A stretch of DNA of 64,000 nucleotides from Triglochin maritima (Eukaryota; Streptophyta; Magnoliopsida; Alismatales; Juncaginaceae). Where the stretch lies: assembly GCA_963682175.1 (NCBI GenBank), contig OY821793.1, positions 25,937,493 to 26,001,492 of the forward strand, in the 5' to 3' direction. Shown here piece after piece: positions 12,192 to 21,721 of this stretch. The position numbers and the translations under genes are program-made. Under the pieces are notes generated by a model. That model worked only from the letters and a program-made list of their open reading frames with translations. It was not told the DNA's origin and ran no database searches. Numbering within the stretch: position 1 is the first letter of the stretch; each line of letters opens with the position of its first letter.

Positions 12192-15100
12192 CGTAGCTCC
12201 CTACCAGCCACGCCCCCACATCATCAGCATTCTTCATCTCATCGCGCCTCGCCCTACATACATCTAAATCGGGCATTCTAAGAGGAGTTACCCATCCACT
12301 CCTCCTCACTATGTGCTCGGGTGCCCAAATATAGACTAAGGCTCACCTAAGGTCCACTCAGGCCATTGCTTGGGACAAACGATGCGGCAGCTTCCACTTT
12401 GCCCGCGGGCAACACCCATGGACTTCCAAACGCGTTTTGGAAGCGAATGGGGTAGGCAACAACCGTGGAAACCCAAGCATGGGCACGAGCAACGTCCCAA
12501 AGAACTTTCCCCACGAGAAACTCCCATTCCCTTCCGGACGCGTTCGGAAGTGCACGGGAAGGCAACAACCTTGGGCAACCGAGCACGTCGAAGAGCAACG
12601 TCCACAGGCACCTTGGTCTTTGCCCACGAGCAACCTCCATTTCACCTACAAGTGCGCTTTCACTTCCAAACGTGTTTTGGAAGCGAATGCCGCAGGCCAC
12701 TGCCGCGAGCACACACTAGGCCCTAGCGTGGCGCTGACATGCCAACTATGACAACACTAGGCTAGTGTCCATCGCCCGACCGCCAAATCACTCCGAGATG
12801 GGTGCGCCTCGTAGATAACGCGGATGGATATGTGGGGTCCTAAGTTCCATAAACCGTGGTTGGGCCGCCTAAAGACCACTTAGAAACTAGGAGTGGGGCT
12901 GGCCACATGCCATGCGTGGAGCTGGCCAAAGGCCACTCCGTCGCCACCCTGCAGGCCTACACCAAATCGGGTGGACCTCGAACATCCGACCTCTAAATCG
13001 AGCGTTCTAACTTGCATTACGTAGACAATGCATCCCTCTATCTGTCCCTAAAATTTCAGAGCAAACGCCCAAGTATTCGGGGTCGCGCCTCCTGCAAGAA
13101 GACGTAGCTCCCTACCAGCCACGCCCCCACATCATCAGCATTCTTCATCTCATCGCGCCTCGCCCTACATGCATCTAAATCGGGCATTCTAAGAGGAGTT
13201 ACCCATCGACTCCTCCTCACAATGTGCTCGGGTGCCTAAATATAGAGTAAGGCTCACCAAAGGTCCACTCAGGCCATTGCTTGGGACAAACGATGCGGCA
13301 GCTTCCACTTTGCCCGCGGGCAACACCCATGGACTTCCAAACGCGTTTTGGAAGCGAATGGGGTAGGCAACAACCGTGGGAACCCAAGCATGGGCACGAG
13401 AACCGTCCCAAAGAACTTTCCCCACGAGAAACCCCCATTCCCTTCCGGACGCGTTCGGAAGTGCACGGGAAGGCAACAACCTTGGGCAACCGAGCACGTC
13501 GAAGAGCAACGTCCACAGGCACCTTGGTCTTTGCCCACGAGCAACCTCCATTTCACCTACAAGTGCGCTTTCACTTCCAAACGTGTTTTGGAAGCGAATG
13601 CCGCAGGCCACTGCCGCGAGCACACACTAGGCCCTAGCGTGGCGCTGACATGCCAACTATGACAACACTAGGCTAGTGTCCATCGCCCGACCGCCAAATC
13701 ACTCCGAGATGGGCGCGCCTCGTAGATAACGCGGATGGATATGTGGGGTCCTAAGTTCCATAAACCGTGGTTGGGCCGCCTAAAGACCACTTAGAAACTA
13801 GGTGTGGGGCTGGCCACATGCCACGCGTGGAGCTGGCCAAAGGCCACTCCGTCGCCACCCTGCAGGCCAACACCAAATCAGCTGCGCCTCGAGCATCCGA
13901 CCTCCAAATCGAGCGTTCTAACTTGCATTATGTAGACAATTCATCCCTCTATCGGCCCCTGAAATTTCAGAGCAAACGCCCAAGCATTCGGGGTCGCGCC
14001 TCCTCCAAGAAGATGTAGCTCCCTACCAGCCACGCCCCCACGTCATCAGCATTCTTCATCTCATCGCGCCTCGCCCTACATACATCTAGATCGGGCATTC
14101 TAAGAGGAGTTACCCATACATTCCTCCTCACTATGTGCTCGGGTGCCCAAATATAGACTAAGGCTCACCTAAGGTCCACTCAGGCCATTGCTTGGGACAA
14201 ACGATGCGGCAGCTTCCACTTTGCCCGCGGGCAACACCCATGGACTTCCAAACGCGTTTTGTAAGCGAATGGGGTAGGCAACAACCGTGGGAACCCAAGC
14301 ATGGGCACGAGCAACGTCCGAAAGAACTTTCCCCACGAGAAACCCCCATTCCCTTCCGGACGCGTTCGGAAGTGCACGGGAAGGCAACAACCTTGGGCAA
14401 CCGAGCACGTCGAAGAGCAACGTCCACAGGCACCTTGGTCTTTGCCCACGAGCAACCCCCATTTCACCAACAAGTGCGCTTTCACATCGAAACTTGTTTT
14501 GGAAGCGAATGCCGAAGGCCACTGCCGCGAGCACACACTAGGCCCTAGCGTGGCGCTGACATGCCAACTATGACAACACTAGGCTAGTGTCCATCGCCCG
14601 ATCGCCAAATCACTCCGAGATGGGTGCGCCTCGTAGATAACGCGGATGGATATGTGGGGTCCTAAGTTCCATAAACCGTGGTTGGGCCGCCTAAAGACCA
14701 CTTAGAAACTAGGTGTGGGGCTGGCCACATGCCACGCGTGGAGCTGGCCAAAGGCCACTCCGTCGCCACCCTGCAGGCCAACACCAAATCGGCTGCGCCT
14801 CGAGCATCCGACCTTCAAATCGAGCGTTCTAACTTGCATGACGTAGACAATTCATCCCTCTATCTGCCCCTAAAATTTCAGAGCAGACGCCCAAGTATTC
14901 GGGGTCGCGCCTCCTCCAAGAATACGTAGCTCCCTACCAGCCACGCCCCCACATCATCAGCATTCTTCATCTCATCGCGCCTCGCCCTACATACATCTAA
15001 ATCGGGCATTCTAAGAGGAGTTACCCATCCACTCCTCCTCACTATGTGCTCGGGTGCCCAAATATAGACTAAGGCTCACCTAAGGTCCACTCAGGCCATT

Positions 15101-15486
15101 GCTTGGGACAAACGATGCGGCAGCTTCCACTTTGCCCGCGGGCAACACCCATGGACTTCCAAACGCGTTTTGGAAGCGAATGGGGTAGGCAACAACCGTG
15201 GGAACCCAAGCATGGGCACGAGCAACGTCCCAAAGAACTTTCCCCACGAGAAACCCCCATTCCCTTCCGGACGCGTTCGGAAGTGCACGGGAAGGCAACA
15301 ACCTTGGGCAACCGAGCACGTCGAAGAGCAACGTCCACAGGCACCTTGGTCTTTGCCCACGAGCAACCCCCATTTCACCTACAAGTGCGCTTTCACTTCG
15401 AAACGTGTTTTGGAAGCGAATGCCGAAGGCCATTGCCGCGAGCACACACTAGGCCCTAGAGTGGCGCTGACATGCCAACTATGACA
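12192..15486. repeat. Tetramer-scale duplication, copy 2 (partner 8548-11842)
   Basis: Second copy of the 3,644-bp-offset duplication. The monomer at 11843 is a chimera at the junction: its first half matches the monomer at 10932 and its second half matches the monomer at 8199. That is what an unequal exchange inside a monomer would leave. The monomer at 13665 encodes the same peptides in every frame I compared as the one at 10021. Confidence 0.85.
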
Positions 15487-17417
15487 ACACTAGGCTAGTG
15501 TCCATCGCCCGACCGCCAAATCACTCCGAGATGGGTGCGCCTCGTAGATAACGCGGATGGATATGTGGGGTCCTAAGTTCCATAAACCGTGGTTGGGCCG
15601 CCGAAAGACCACTTAGAAACTAGGTGTGGGGCTGGCCACATGCCACGCGTGGAGCTGGCCAAAGGCCACTCCGTCGCCACCCTGCAGGCCAACACCAAAT
15701 CGGCTGCGTCTCGAGCATCCGACCTCCAAATCGAGCGTTCTAACTTGCATTACGTAGACAATTCATCCCTCTATCGGCCCCTAAAATTTCAGAGCAAACG
15801 CCCAAGTATTCGGGGTCGTACCTCCTCCAAGAAGACGTAGCTCCCTACCAGCCACGCCCCCACAACATCAGCATTCTTCATCTCATCGCGCCTCGCCCTA
15901 CATACATCTAAATCGGGCATTCTAAGAGGAGTTACCCATCCACTCCTCCTAACTATGTGCTCGGGTGCCCAAATATAGACTAAGGCTCACCTAAGGTCCA
16001 CTCAGGCCATTGCTTGGGACAAACGATGCGACAACTTCCACTTTGCCCGCGGGCAACACCCATGAACTTCCAAACGCGTTTTGGAAGCAAATGGGGTAGG
16101 CAACAACCGTGGGAACCCAAGCATGGGCACGAGCAACGTCCCAAAGAACTTTCCCCACGAGAAACCCCCATTCCCTTCCGGACGCGTTCGGAAGTGCACG
16201 GGAAGGCAACAACCTTGGTCAACCGAGCACGTCGAAGAGCAACGTCCACAGGCACCTTGGTCTTTGCCCACGAGCAACCCCCATTTCACCTACAAGTGCG
16301 CTTTCACTTAGAAACGTGTTTTGGAAGCGAATGCCGAAGGCCACTGCCGCGAGCACACACTAGGCCATAGCGTGGCGCTGACATGCCAACTATGACAACA
16401 CTAGGCTAGTGTCCATCGCCCAACCGCCAAATCACTCCGAGATGGGTGCACCTCGTAGATAACGCGGATGGATATGTGGGGTCCTAAGTTCCATAAACCG
16501 TGGTTGGGCCGCCTAAAGACCACTTAGAAACTAGGTGTGGGGCTGGCCACATGCCACGCGTGGAGCTGGCCAAAGGCCACTCCGTCGTCACCCTGCAGGC
16601 CAACACCATATCGGCTGCGCCTCGAGCATCGGACCTCCAAATCGAGCGTTCTAAATTGCATTACGTAGACAATTCATCCCTCTATCGGCCCCTAAAATTT
16701 CAGAGTAAACGCCTAAGTATTCGGGTTCACGCCTCCTCCAAGAAGACGTAGCTCCCTACCAGCCACGCCCCCACCTCATCAGCATTCTTCATCTCATCGC
16801 GCCTCGCCCTACATACATCTAAATCGGGCATTCTAAGAGGACTTACCAATCCACTCCTCCTAACTATGTGCTCGGGTGCCCAAATATAGACTAAGGCTCA
16901 CCTAAGGTCCACTCAGGCCATTGCGTGGGACAAACGATGCGACAGCTTCCACTTTGCCCGCGGGCAACACCCATGGACTTCCAAACGCGTTTTGGAAGCG
17001 AATGGGCTAGGCAACAACCGTGGGAACCCAAGCATGGGCACGAGCAACGTCCCAAAGTACTTTCCCCACGAGAAACCCCCATTCCCTTCCGGACGCGTTC
17101 GGAAGTGCACAGGAAGGCAACAACCTTGGGCAACCGAGGACGTCGAAGAGCAACGTCCACAGGCACCTTGGTCTTTGCCCACGAGCAACCCCCATTTCAC
17201 CTACAAGTGCGCTTTCACTTCGAAACGTGTTTTGGAAGCGAATGCCGAAGGCCACTGCCGCGAGCACACACTAGGCCCTAGCGTGGCGCTGACATGCCAA
17301 CTATGACAACACTAGGCTAGTGTCCATCGCCCGAACGCCAAATCACTCCGAGATGGGTGCGCCTCGTAGATAACGCGGATGGATATGTGGGGTCCTAAGT
17401 TCCATAAACCGTGGTTG

Positions 17418-17422
17418 GGCCG
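17418..17422. repeat. Target-site duplication, left copy
   Basis: GGCCG directly before the 5' LTR. An uninterrupted monomer has the sequence once, in TTGGGCCGCCTAAAG. Confidence 0.95.
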
Positions 17423-17793
17423 TGATTGACATCATTTCATGCTTATATTTGTACCTTATATCCATTATCTTACACCTAAGCAATGCTACGTGACGAGTTT
17501 TATGTTTAGTTTTCAGAAATAAAGAGGTTTGAAGAGAAGAGCCATGAAAGGACCCAAAAGCAGGGAAAAAGGACCTAATTGTGAGACCTGGGGACCAAGA
17601 TGCAAGGGAGAAGGACCTGATCGTAAGACAGAAGGACCTAAGAGCAAAACAGGAAACTCCACACCATCATGAGGAGTATTTTGTCAATTCGATTCGGGTG
17701 GGAGCTCCACTGAACAAGTTAGATGCATCCAAGACCAAGAAACACACCAAGGCAAGCCCACCAGAAGACCCAGACGGATCTGGGCTTTATAGG

Positions 17794-17828
17794 CCGCCAA
17801 TTGGCGGTCAGGAACTGCCAATTGGCGG
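17794..17828. repeat. Paired GC-rich palindromes in the 5' LTR
   Basis: CCGCCAATTGGCGG at 17794-17807 and CTGCCAATTGGCGG at 17815-17828, 21 bp start to start. The 3' LTR has the same pair at 26370-26404. The pair lies upstream of the TATA box, where enhancer-like repeats are common in LTRs. Confidence 0.7.
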
Positions 17829-17950
17829 TCTGGATCATGCAGGATCCTCCCCAACTTCTCCTGGACTTGTATTAGTGTTCGTTTAGGCTATTTTTGGTAT
17901 TGGTTTAGTCCCACATCGGGGGATTGTCCCTGATTAGCTTTTTCCATGCT

Positions 17951-17958
17951 TATAAATA
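17951..17958 (+). promoter_or_regulatory. TATA box of the 5' LTR
   Basis: TATAAATA, 528 bp into the LTR and followed by a C/T-rich stretch, a usual plant core-promoter arrangement. It is the best candidate for the U3/R boundary region, with transcription expected about 30 bp downstream. Confidence 0.65.
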
Positions 17959-18534
17959 GAACTCTTCACCTCCCATTGTATCCATCTCCCTCTTGGTGGC
18001 CATCTTCCCTACTAAGAGTGAAGTCTTGAAGCAAAACTCTAGTGGAGGAAGAGCTACTTGTAATTGAGTGAGTTAATAATAGAAGTTTTCTTTTAATGAT
18101 GTTGTTTCTCTCTTAGTTTAATTTCCTTTCATTTGCATGCTTGTTTGTTTGTTTAGTTTTATGCTTCTTTAATATTTCTTGCTTAAGTAGTATAAATTTC
18201 ATTTCAGTATTATGCTTTCCTTTGCTAAATTAGTTAGTGTAATGAGTAGTGAGTAGTTCCATCCCCATTTGGGGGGTGGAGAAATATGTGATATAATAAT
18301 GTAGTGTATTAAGTGTGTGTTATTTTTATCCCTTGAGCTTTATATGATTTCCATAACCATCTAATGGGTCTCCACTCTTATCTTTGATATGCTAATGCTC
18401 TTGAATGAAGCTTAGCTTATGCTTTGATTAGTGGACCTATTTTATGGGGAATGATAAAGTTAGGATATGGATGAAGTTAATGTTGGAAACACAATTTGTA
18501 GTGTATGTACTCTTGTTGCCTTTTCCTTAGCTAA

Positions 18535-18683
18535 TGTCTTGTATGTTTTAATGATGTAGTCATCTTAATTCATGTAGAGGCATAGTAGGGTCTAGTCTTT
18601 ATACTTGAGTTCATGTAGCTTCATTCCAATCATTGTCTTGTATGTTTTAATGATGTAGTCTTATCTTAATTCATGTAGAGGCA
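18535..18683. repeat. Direct repeat inside the 5' LTR
   Basis: TGTCTTGTATGTTTTAATGA opens two copies of about 48-50 bp at 18535-18582 and 18634-18683. Both run on to CATGTAGAGGCA and differ by a 2-nt insertion and one change. The same pair occurs in the 3' LTR, so it predates the insertion. Confidence 0.75.
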
Positions 18684-19004
18684 AGATTGAATGTAGTTTT
18701 ATGATTTCATGCACTACATGTTGTGAGGAGCTTAATTGAACACACACACACACACATCTTTATGTTCACATCAGTTCTCTACCCCCTTTGGGGTTTAGTT
18801 TTATTGCTTATCTTCATTTCCTTTTGCATTCTAGTTTAGCATCTTAGTGTAGTTTAGTGTAACCAATCCTTTTCTCCTTTCTTTACCCCTTGCCTTCGCA
18901 CGAACCAAGTGTCGACACACCTCCCAGTGGACGACCCGTATTTGCCACCGCTTCAACGCGGCCGTGCACTTGCGGTAGAAATATAAAACGATCAATCAAG
19001 TTTT

Positions 19005-19022
19005 TGGCGCCGTTGCCGGGGA
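19005..19022 (+). other. Primer-binding site for tRNA-Asp
   Basis: TGGCGCCGTTGCCGGGGA starts 6 nt after the 5' LTR. It is complementary to the 3' end of plant cytosolic tRNA-Asp, including the CCA tail. This primer is typical of Athila elements. It fixes the element's strand and marks where minus-strand DNA synthesis would begin. Confidence 0.9.
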
Positions 19023-19198
19023 GGTGCTCTGTCCAGACCTTGGTTTGGACGATTCGAGGGGATTTTAATTTTTTGATTTCAGTTTTTCTTAGTTTCAGGG
19101 AACACTCTGATCAAGGGTAGGCTACTGGGAAAATCTGAGGACCAGAAGACCAAAAGGGACCGCCAATCAGCGGTTGTAGACCGCCAACTGGCGGCCTG
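19023..19198 (+). other. Retrotransposon leader between PBS and gag
   Basis: Short untranslated leader with no ATG. It carries a diverged palindrome pair (CCGCCAATCAGCGG at 19160-19173 and CCGCCAACTGGCGG at 19181-19194) with the same 21-bp spacing as the LTR pair, preceded by ACCAGAAGACC as in the LTR. The gag frame is open from 19139, after a TGA at 19136-19138, but has no ATG until 19223. The only earlier ATG, at 19215, is followed at once by TGA. Confidence 0.7.
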
Positions 19199-19876
19199 GT
19201 GAGGCAACCTCAGTATGTGAGCATGCTTCCGACCTTTACTGCCAATAAGGAGGATCCGTATATTTTTATACGCGAATTCGAGGAAGTATGCTCCATGTTC
19301 AAGCTTCAACAGCTTGACGAGGATTATGTCCGGTTGAGGATGATTTCGTTCGCATTGAAGGATAATGCGAAGAAATGGATGTATAGCCTCCCGGCGAGCT
19401 CGATTCGGTCTTGGGATGACTTTGTGACCGTCTTTCTGAAGAGATTTTTCCCTCAAAGGAAAACTCAACAGATACGGCACCAGATACATCAAATGTATCA
19501 GACCGAGACCGAATCTTTTCATGGTTTCTTTGAGAGGTTCAAGGACCTTCTCCAGCAATGCCCTCATCATGGACTTGAGCTATGGCAGCTGTACCAGATT
19601 GTTTATGAGGGCATCAACTACAACACCCGCACATTGTTGGAGTCGATGTGTCAGGGTGACTTCCAAATGAAACCCATCGAGGAGGCATGGGACACTTTTG
19701 AATCCATGGCTGAGCGCACCTTCGAGTGGGACACCGTGAGAGAGCCACCAGCCGCCAGGTCTTCTGGTCGAGCTGGATCATATCATGTTGAGTCGACTAT
19801 CGCGTCTGAGGCGAAAATGGCTGCTCTCATGCGTAGGATAGAGAGTTTGGAGATGGACCGAGCTCCTGTAGCTTAG
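19199..19876 (+). CDS. gag: Gag capsid part (retrotransposon gag domain)
   Basis: This forms the virus-like particle that packages element RNA in the cytoplasm. The peptide carries the conserved retrotransposon gag core: SMLPTF, then an FIREFEEVC helix, FALKDNAKKWMYSLP and a WDDFVTVFLKRFFP block, then FHGFFERFKDLLQQCPHHG and LLESMCQG. The most likely start is ATG 19223, because the open frame upstream (19139-19222) has no ATG. That start leaves almost nothing before the core domain, whereas related gags as I remember them have a longer N-terminus, so the gene may be truncated at its 5' end. A start-stop ATGTGA lies at 19215, 8 nt before the ATG. The frame ends at TAG 19874-19876, before its zinc knuckle. 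Confidence 0.82.
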   Translation: MRQPQYVSMLPTFTANKEDPYIFIREFEEVCSMFKLQQLDEDYVRLRMISFALKDNAKKWMYSLPASSIRSWDDFVTVFLKRFFPQRKTQQIRHQIHQMYQTETESFHGFFERFKDLLQQCPHHGLELWQLYQIVYEGINYNTRTLLESMCQGDFQMKPIEEAWDTFESMAERTFEWDTVREPPAARSSGRAGSYHVESTIASEAKMAALMRRIESLEMDRAPVA

Positions 19877-21721
19877 GTCGCTACTCCCGGGTGTACTAGG
19901 TGTGGACTGTCGGGACATGATGACTTGGAGTGCGCTTACGCTCCAAGAGATACTGAGCATGCAAATGCGATGTATCAACGAAGGCCCCGAAACGACCCGT
20001 ACAGTCATTCCTATAACCCGGGATGGCGTAACCATTCTAACTTCTCTTGGGGGTCTAGTGGAGGACACGGTCAGAGCTCGCACGCTCAACCTCAACCTCC
20101 ACCTTATCAACCTCCACGCCCATCGGCGACCTACCAACCCCCACATCAAAGGTCTCAGCACCAAAATTACCAACCTGGTCAGGCCTCTTCGTCGGGTTAT
20201 TCTAACCAGACTCCACCACCCCAGCGGGTTGACCCTAAGGACTCTACCATTGAACAAACCCTTCAAGCATTCATGCAGAGCACTCAATCCATGCTTGCGG
20301 CCAACAATAATACGGTCAAAGCATTGGAAATGCAAGTAAGCCAGTTGGCTCATCAGCTCCATGAACGCGAGAAGGGTCAATTCCCGAGTCAACCTGTGGT
20401 AAATCCCAGGGGTCAGCCTGCTAATACCAGGCAGAATGTACACAATGTTGAAAGTGACCCTTCCCAACATGCTAATGTTATTCATACCTTGAGATCGGGA
20501 AGGGTCGTTGACAACAATGTGAACATGCCGGAAGCCAACCCTGTTGGCAAGTCTTCCGAGGAGAGTCTTGAGCCTGTCAAGGAACCTAATTCTGAGACTC
20601 CTCCTCGTGATTCCTATGTCCCTAAGGCACCATTCCCTCATCGGTTGACTAAAAAACGTGATGAGCATTGGGATAAGATCGTTGAGGTACTTTGGCAAGT
20701 AAAGGTGAACATCCCGTTGTTGGACGTTGTTCAACAAATGCCACCGTATGCCAAGTTCCTCAAAGACCTTTGCACCACCAAGAGAAAAACAAATGTGCCC
20801 AAGAAGGCCTTCTTGGCCGCCAATGTGAGCTCCATATTGACACAACCCATGACTGTCAAGTACAAGGACCCTGGTTGTCCAACTGTCTCTTGCATGATTG
20901 GGAATGTGACCATCTCTCAAGCTCTATTGGATTTGGGGGCATCTGTGAATCTCCTGCCTTACTCAGTCTATGTCATCCTTGGGATAGGCGATCTTAAACC
21001 AACGAGGACAACCCTCCAGTTGGCTGATAGATCCGTCAAAATCCCACGAGGGAGTGTGGAGGATGTCCTTATCAAAGTGGGTGAGTTCGTATTTCCAGTT
21101 GATTTCATCATCTTGGATACCGAACCCGTGTCCAACCCACAAGGACAAATTCCTGTAATCCTTGGGAGGCCATTTCTTGCGACATCTAATGCTTTGATCA
21201 ATTGTCGCAATGGCTTGATGAGGTTGTCTTTTGGAAACCTCACGGCGGATTTCAACATCTTCACTCTTGGTAAGCAACCTGGGCTCTTCGACGACTCAGT
21301 CGGAGCCAATTTCATCCAGGACACGGATGAGCCCGATTCATTAGGCATGTTCGACTCACATCGACATATTATTGAGGTGCCTAATGATCAGGTTGCGAGT
21401 GAAGAGGATCTTGAGGAATCCGCCAGCGTATCTCTGGACGAGGAGGCACATCTGGGTGCTTGCTCCTCTTACCCCGTGGCCCTTGAGCCACTTGAAATTA
21501 ACTCTGAATCCGACAAGGACCCACCTATGGTCGAGCTTAAACCGCTCCCCGATAACCTAAAGTACATCTTTTTAGGGGATAATGAGACCTTGCCACTCAT
21601 TATTGCTTCTGATCTTGAAAAAGATCAAGAGGTTGCCCTCAAAAGAGTACTCTTTGAAAACAAAGAGGCGATCGGGTGGTCCTTGAAGGATATCAAGGGA
21701 ATTAGCCCTGGTATTGTTTAG
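19877..21721 (+). CDS. pro: Gag zinc knuckle and aspartic protease segment
   Basis: In frame with the capsid part, after its TAG. It opens with a CCHC knuckle, CTRCGLSGHDDLEC (19892-19933), which binds element RNA. A Pro/Gln/Tyr-rich linker follows (about 20,070-20,220), then a variable region with Asn/Gln-rich and acidic parts. The aspartic protease domain runs at about 20,840-21,280: LLDLGASVNLLPYSVY holds the catalytic Asp (codon 20930-20932, DLGA as in Athila) and ILGRPFLATSNA is the flap/C-terminal signature. The protease would cut the polyprotein inside the particle. An acidic linker leads to TAG 21719-21721. No ATG lies soon after the first stop, so expression would need readthrough or a precursor copy without it. 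Confidence 0.82.
   Translation, partial: VATPGCTRCGLSGHDDLECAYAPRDTEHANAMYQRRPRNDPYSHSYNPGWRNHSNFSWGSSGGHGQSSHAQPQPPPYQPPRPSATYQPPHQRSQHQNYQPGQASSSGYSNQTPPPQRVDPKDSTIEQTLQAFMQSTQSMLAANNNTVKALEMQVSQLAHQLHEREKGQFPSQPVVNPRGQPANTRQNVHNVESDPSQHANVIHTLRSGRVVDNNVNMPEANPVGKSSEESLEPVKEPNSETPPRDSYVPKAPFPHRLTKKRDEHWDKIVEVLWQVKVNIPLLDVVQQMPPYAKFLKDLCTTKRKTNVPKKAFLAANVSSILTQPMTVKYKDPGCPTVSCMIGNVTISQALLDLGASVNLLPYSVYVILGIGDLKPTRTTLQLADRSVKIPRGSVEDVLIKVGEFVFPVDFIILDTEPVSNPQGQIPVILGRPFLATSNALINCRNGLMRLSFGNLTADFNIFTLGKQPGLFDDSVGANFIQDTDEPDSLGMFDSHRHIIEVPNDQVASEEDLEESASVSLDEEAHLGACSSYPVALEPLEINSESDKDPPMVELKPLPDNLKYIFLGDNETLPLIIASDLEKDQEVALKRVLFENKEAIGWSLKDIKGISPGIV

Larger units (their letters stand above)
1..17422. 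repeat. 911-bp satellite array, left arm (19 full monomers plus 114 bp)
   Basis: Head-to-tail tandem repeat. Using the palindrome ACACTAGGCTAGTGT as monomer start, copies begin at 1, 912, 1823, 2734, 3645, 4555, 5466, 6377, 7288, 8199, 9110, 10021, 10932, 11843, 12754, 13665, 14576, 15487, 16398 and 17309. The copy at 3645 is 910 bp, because one base is lost in the CCCCTAAAATTT segment near 3940. The last copy is cut at 17422 by the retrotransposon. All copies lie in the same orientation and differ mostly by point substitutions. Short open frames occur in all six frames, but they are interrupted in other copies and match no family I know, so I read the array as non-coding. I do not recognise the satellite by name. 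Confidence 0.97.
17423..18998 (+). repeat. 5' LTR (1,576 bp)
   Basis: Begins TGATTGACATC and ends GATCAATCA. It is identical in length to the 3' LTR, with about 15 substitutions by my manual line-by-line comparison (10 transitions, 5 transversions, no indels). Inside lie two CCGCCAATTGGCGG-like palindromes (17794-17807 and 17815-17828), the widespread plant LTR string TAGTCCCACATCGG (17907-17920), a TATA box, a direct repeat of about 48 bp (18535-18582 and 18634-18683) and (CA)8 at 18741-18756. The U3/R/U5 borders cannot be set without transcript ends. The 101-codon open frame at 17581-17886 is present in both LTRs and looks incidental. Confidence 0.96.

Noticed and set aside
17518..17523. 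AATAAA as the LTR polyadenylation signal
   Set aside because: It lies about 430 bp upstream of the TATA box, so it cannot serve the R/U5 end in the normal arrangement.
17581..17886. 101-codon frame in the 5' LTR and its copy at 26157-26462
   Set aside because: It lies upstream of the TATA box, starts with a non-ATG codon and shows no domain. The duplication only reflects the two LTRs.
19778..20920. 380-codon antisense open frame across gag-pro
   Set aside because: It is a shadow of the sense gag-pro frame and has no recognisable domain.
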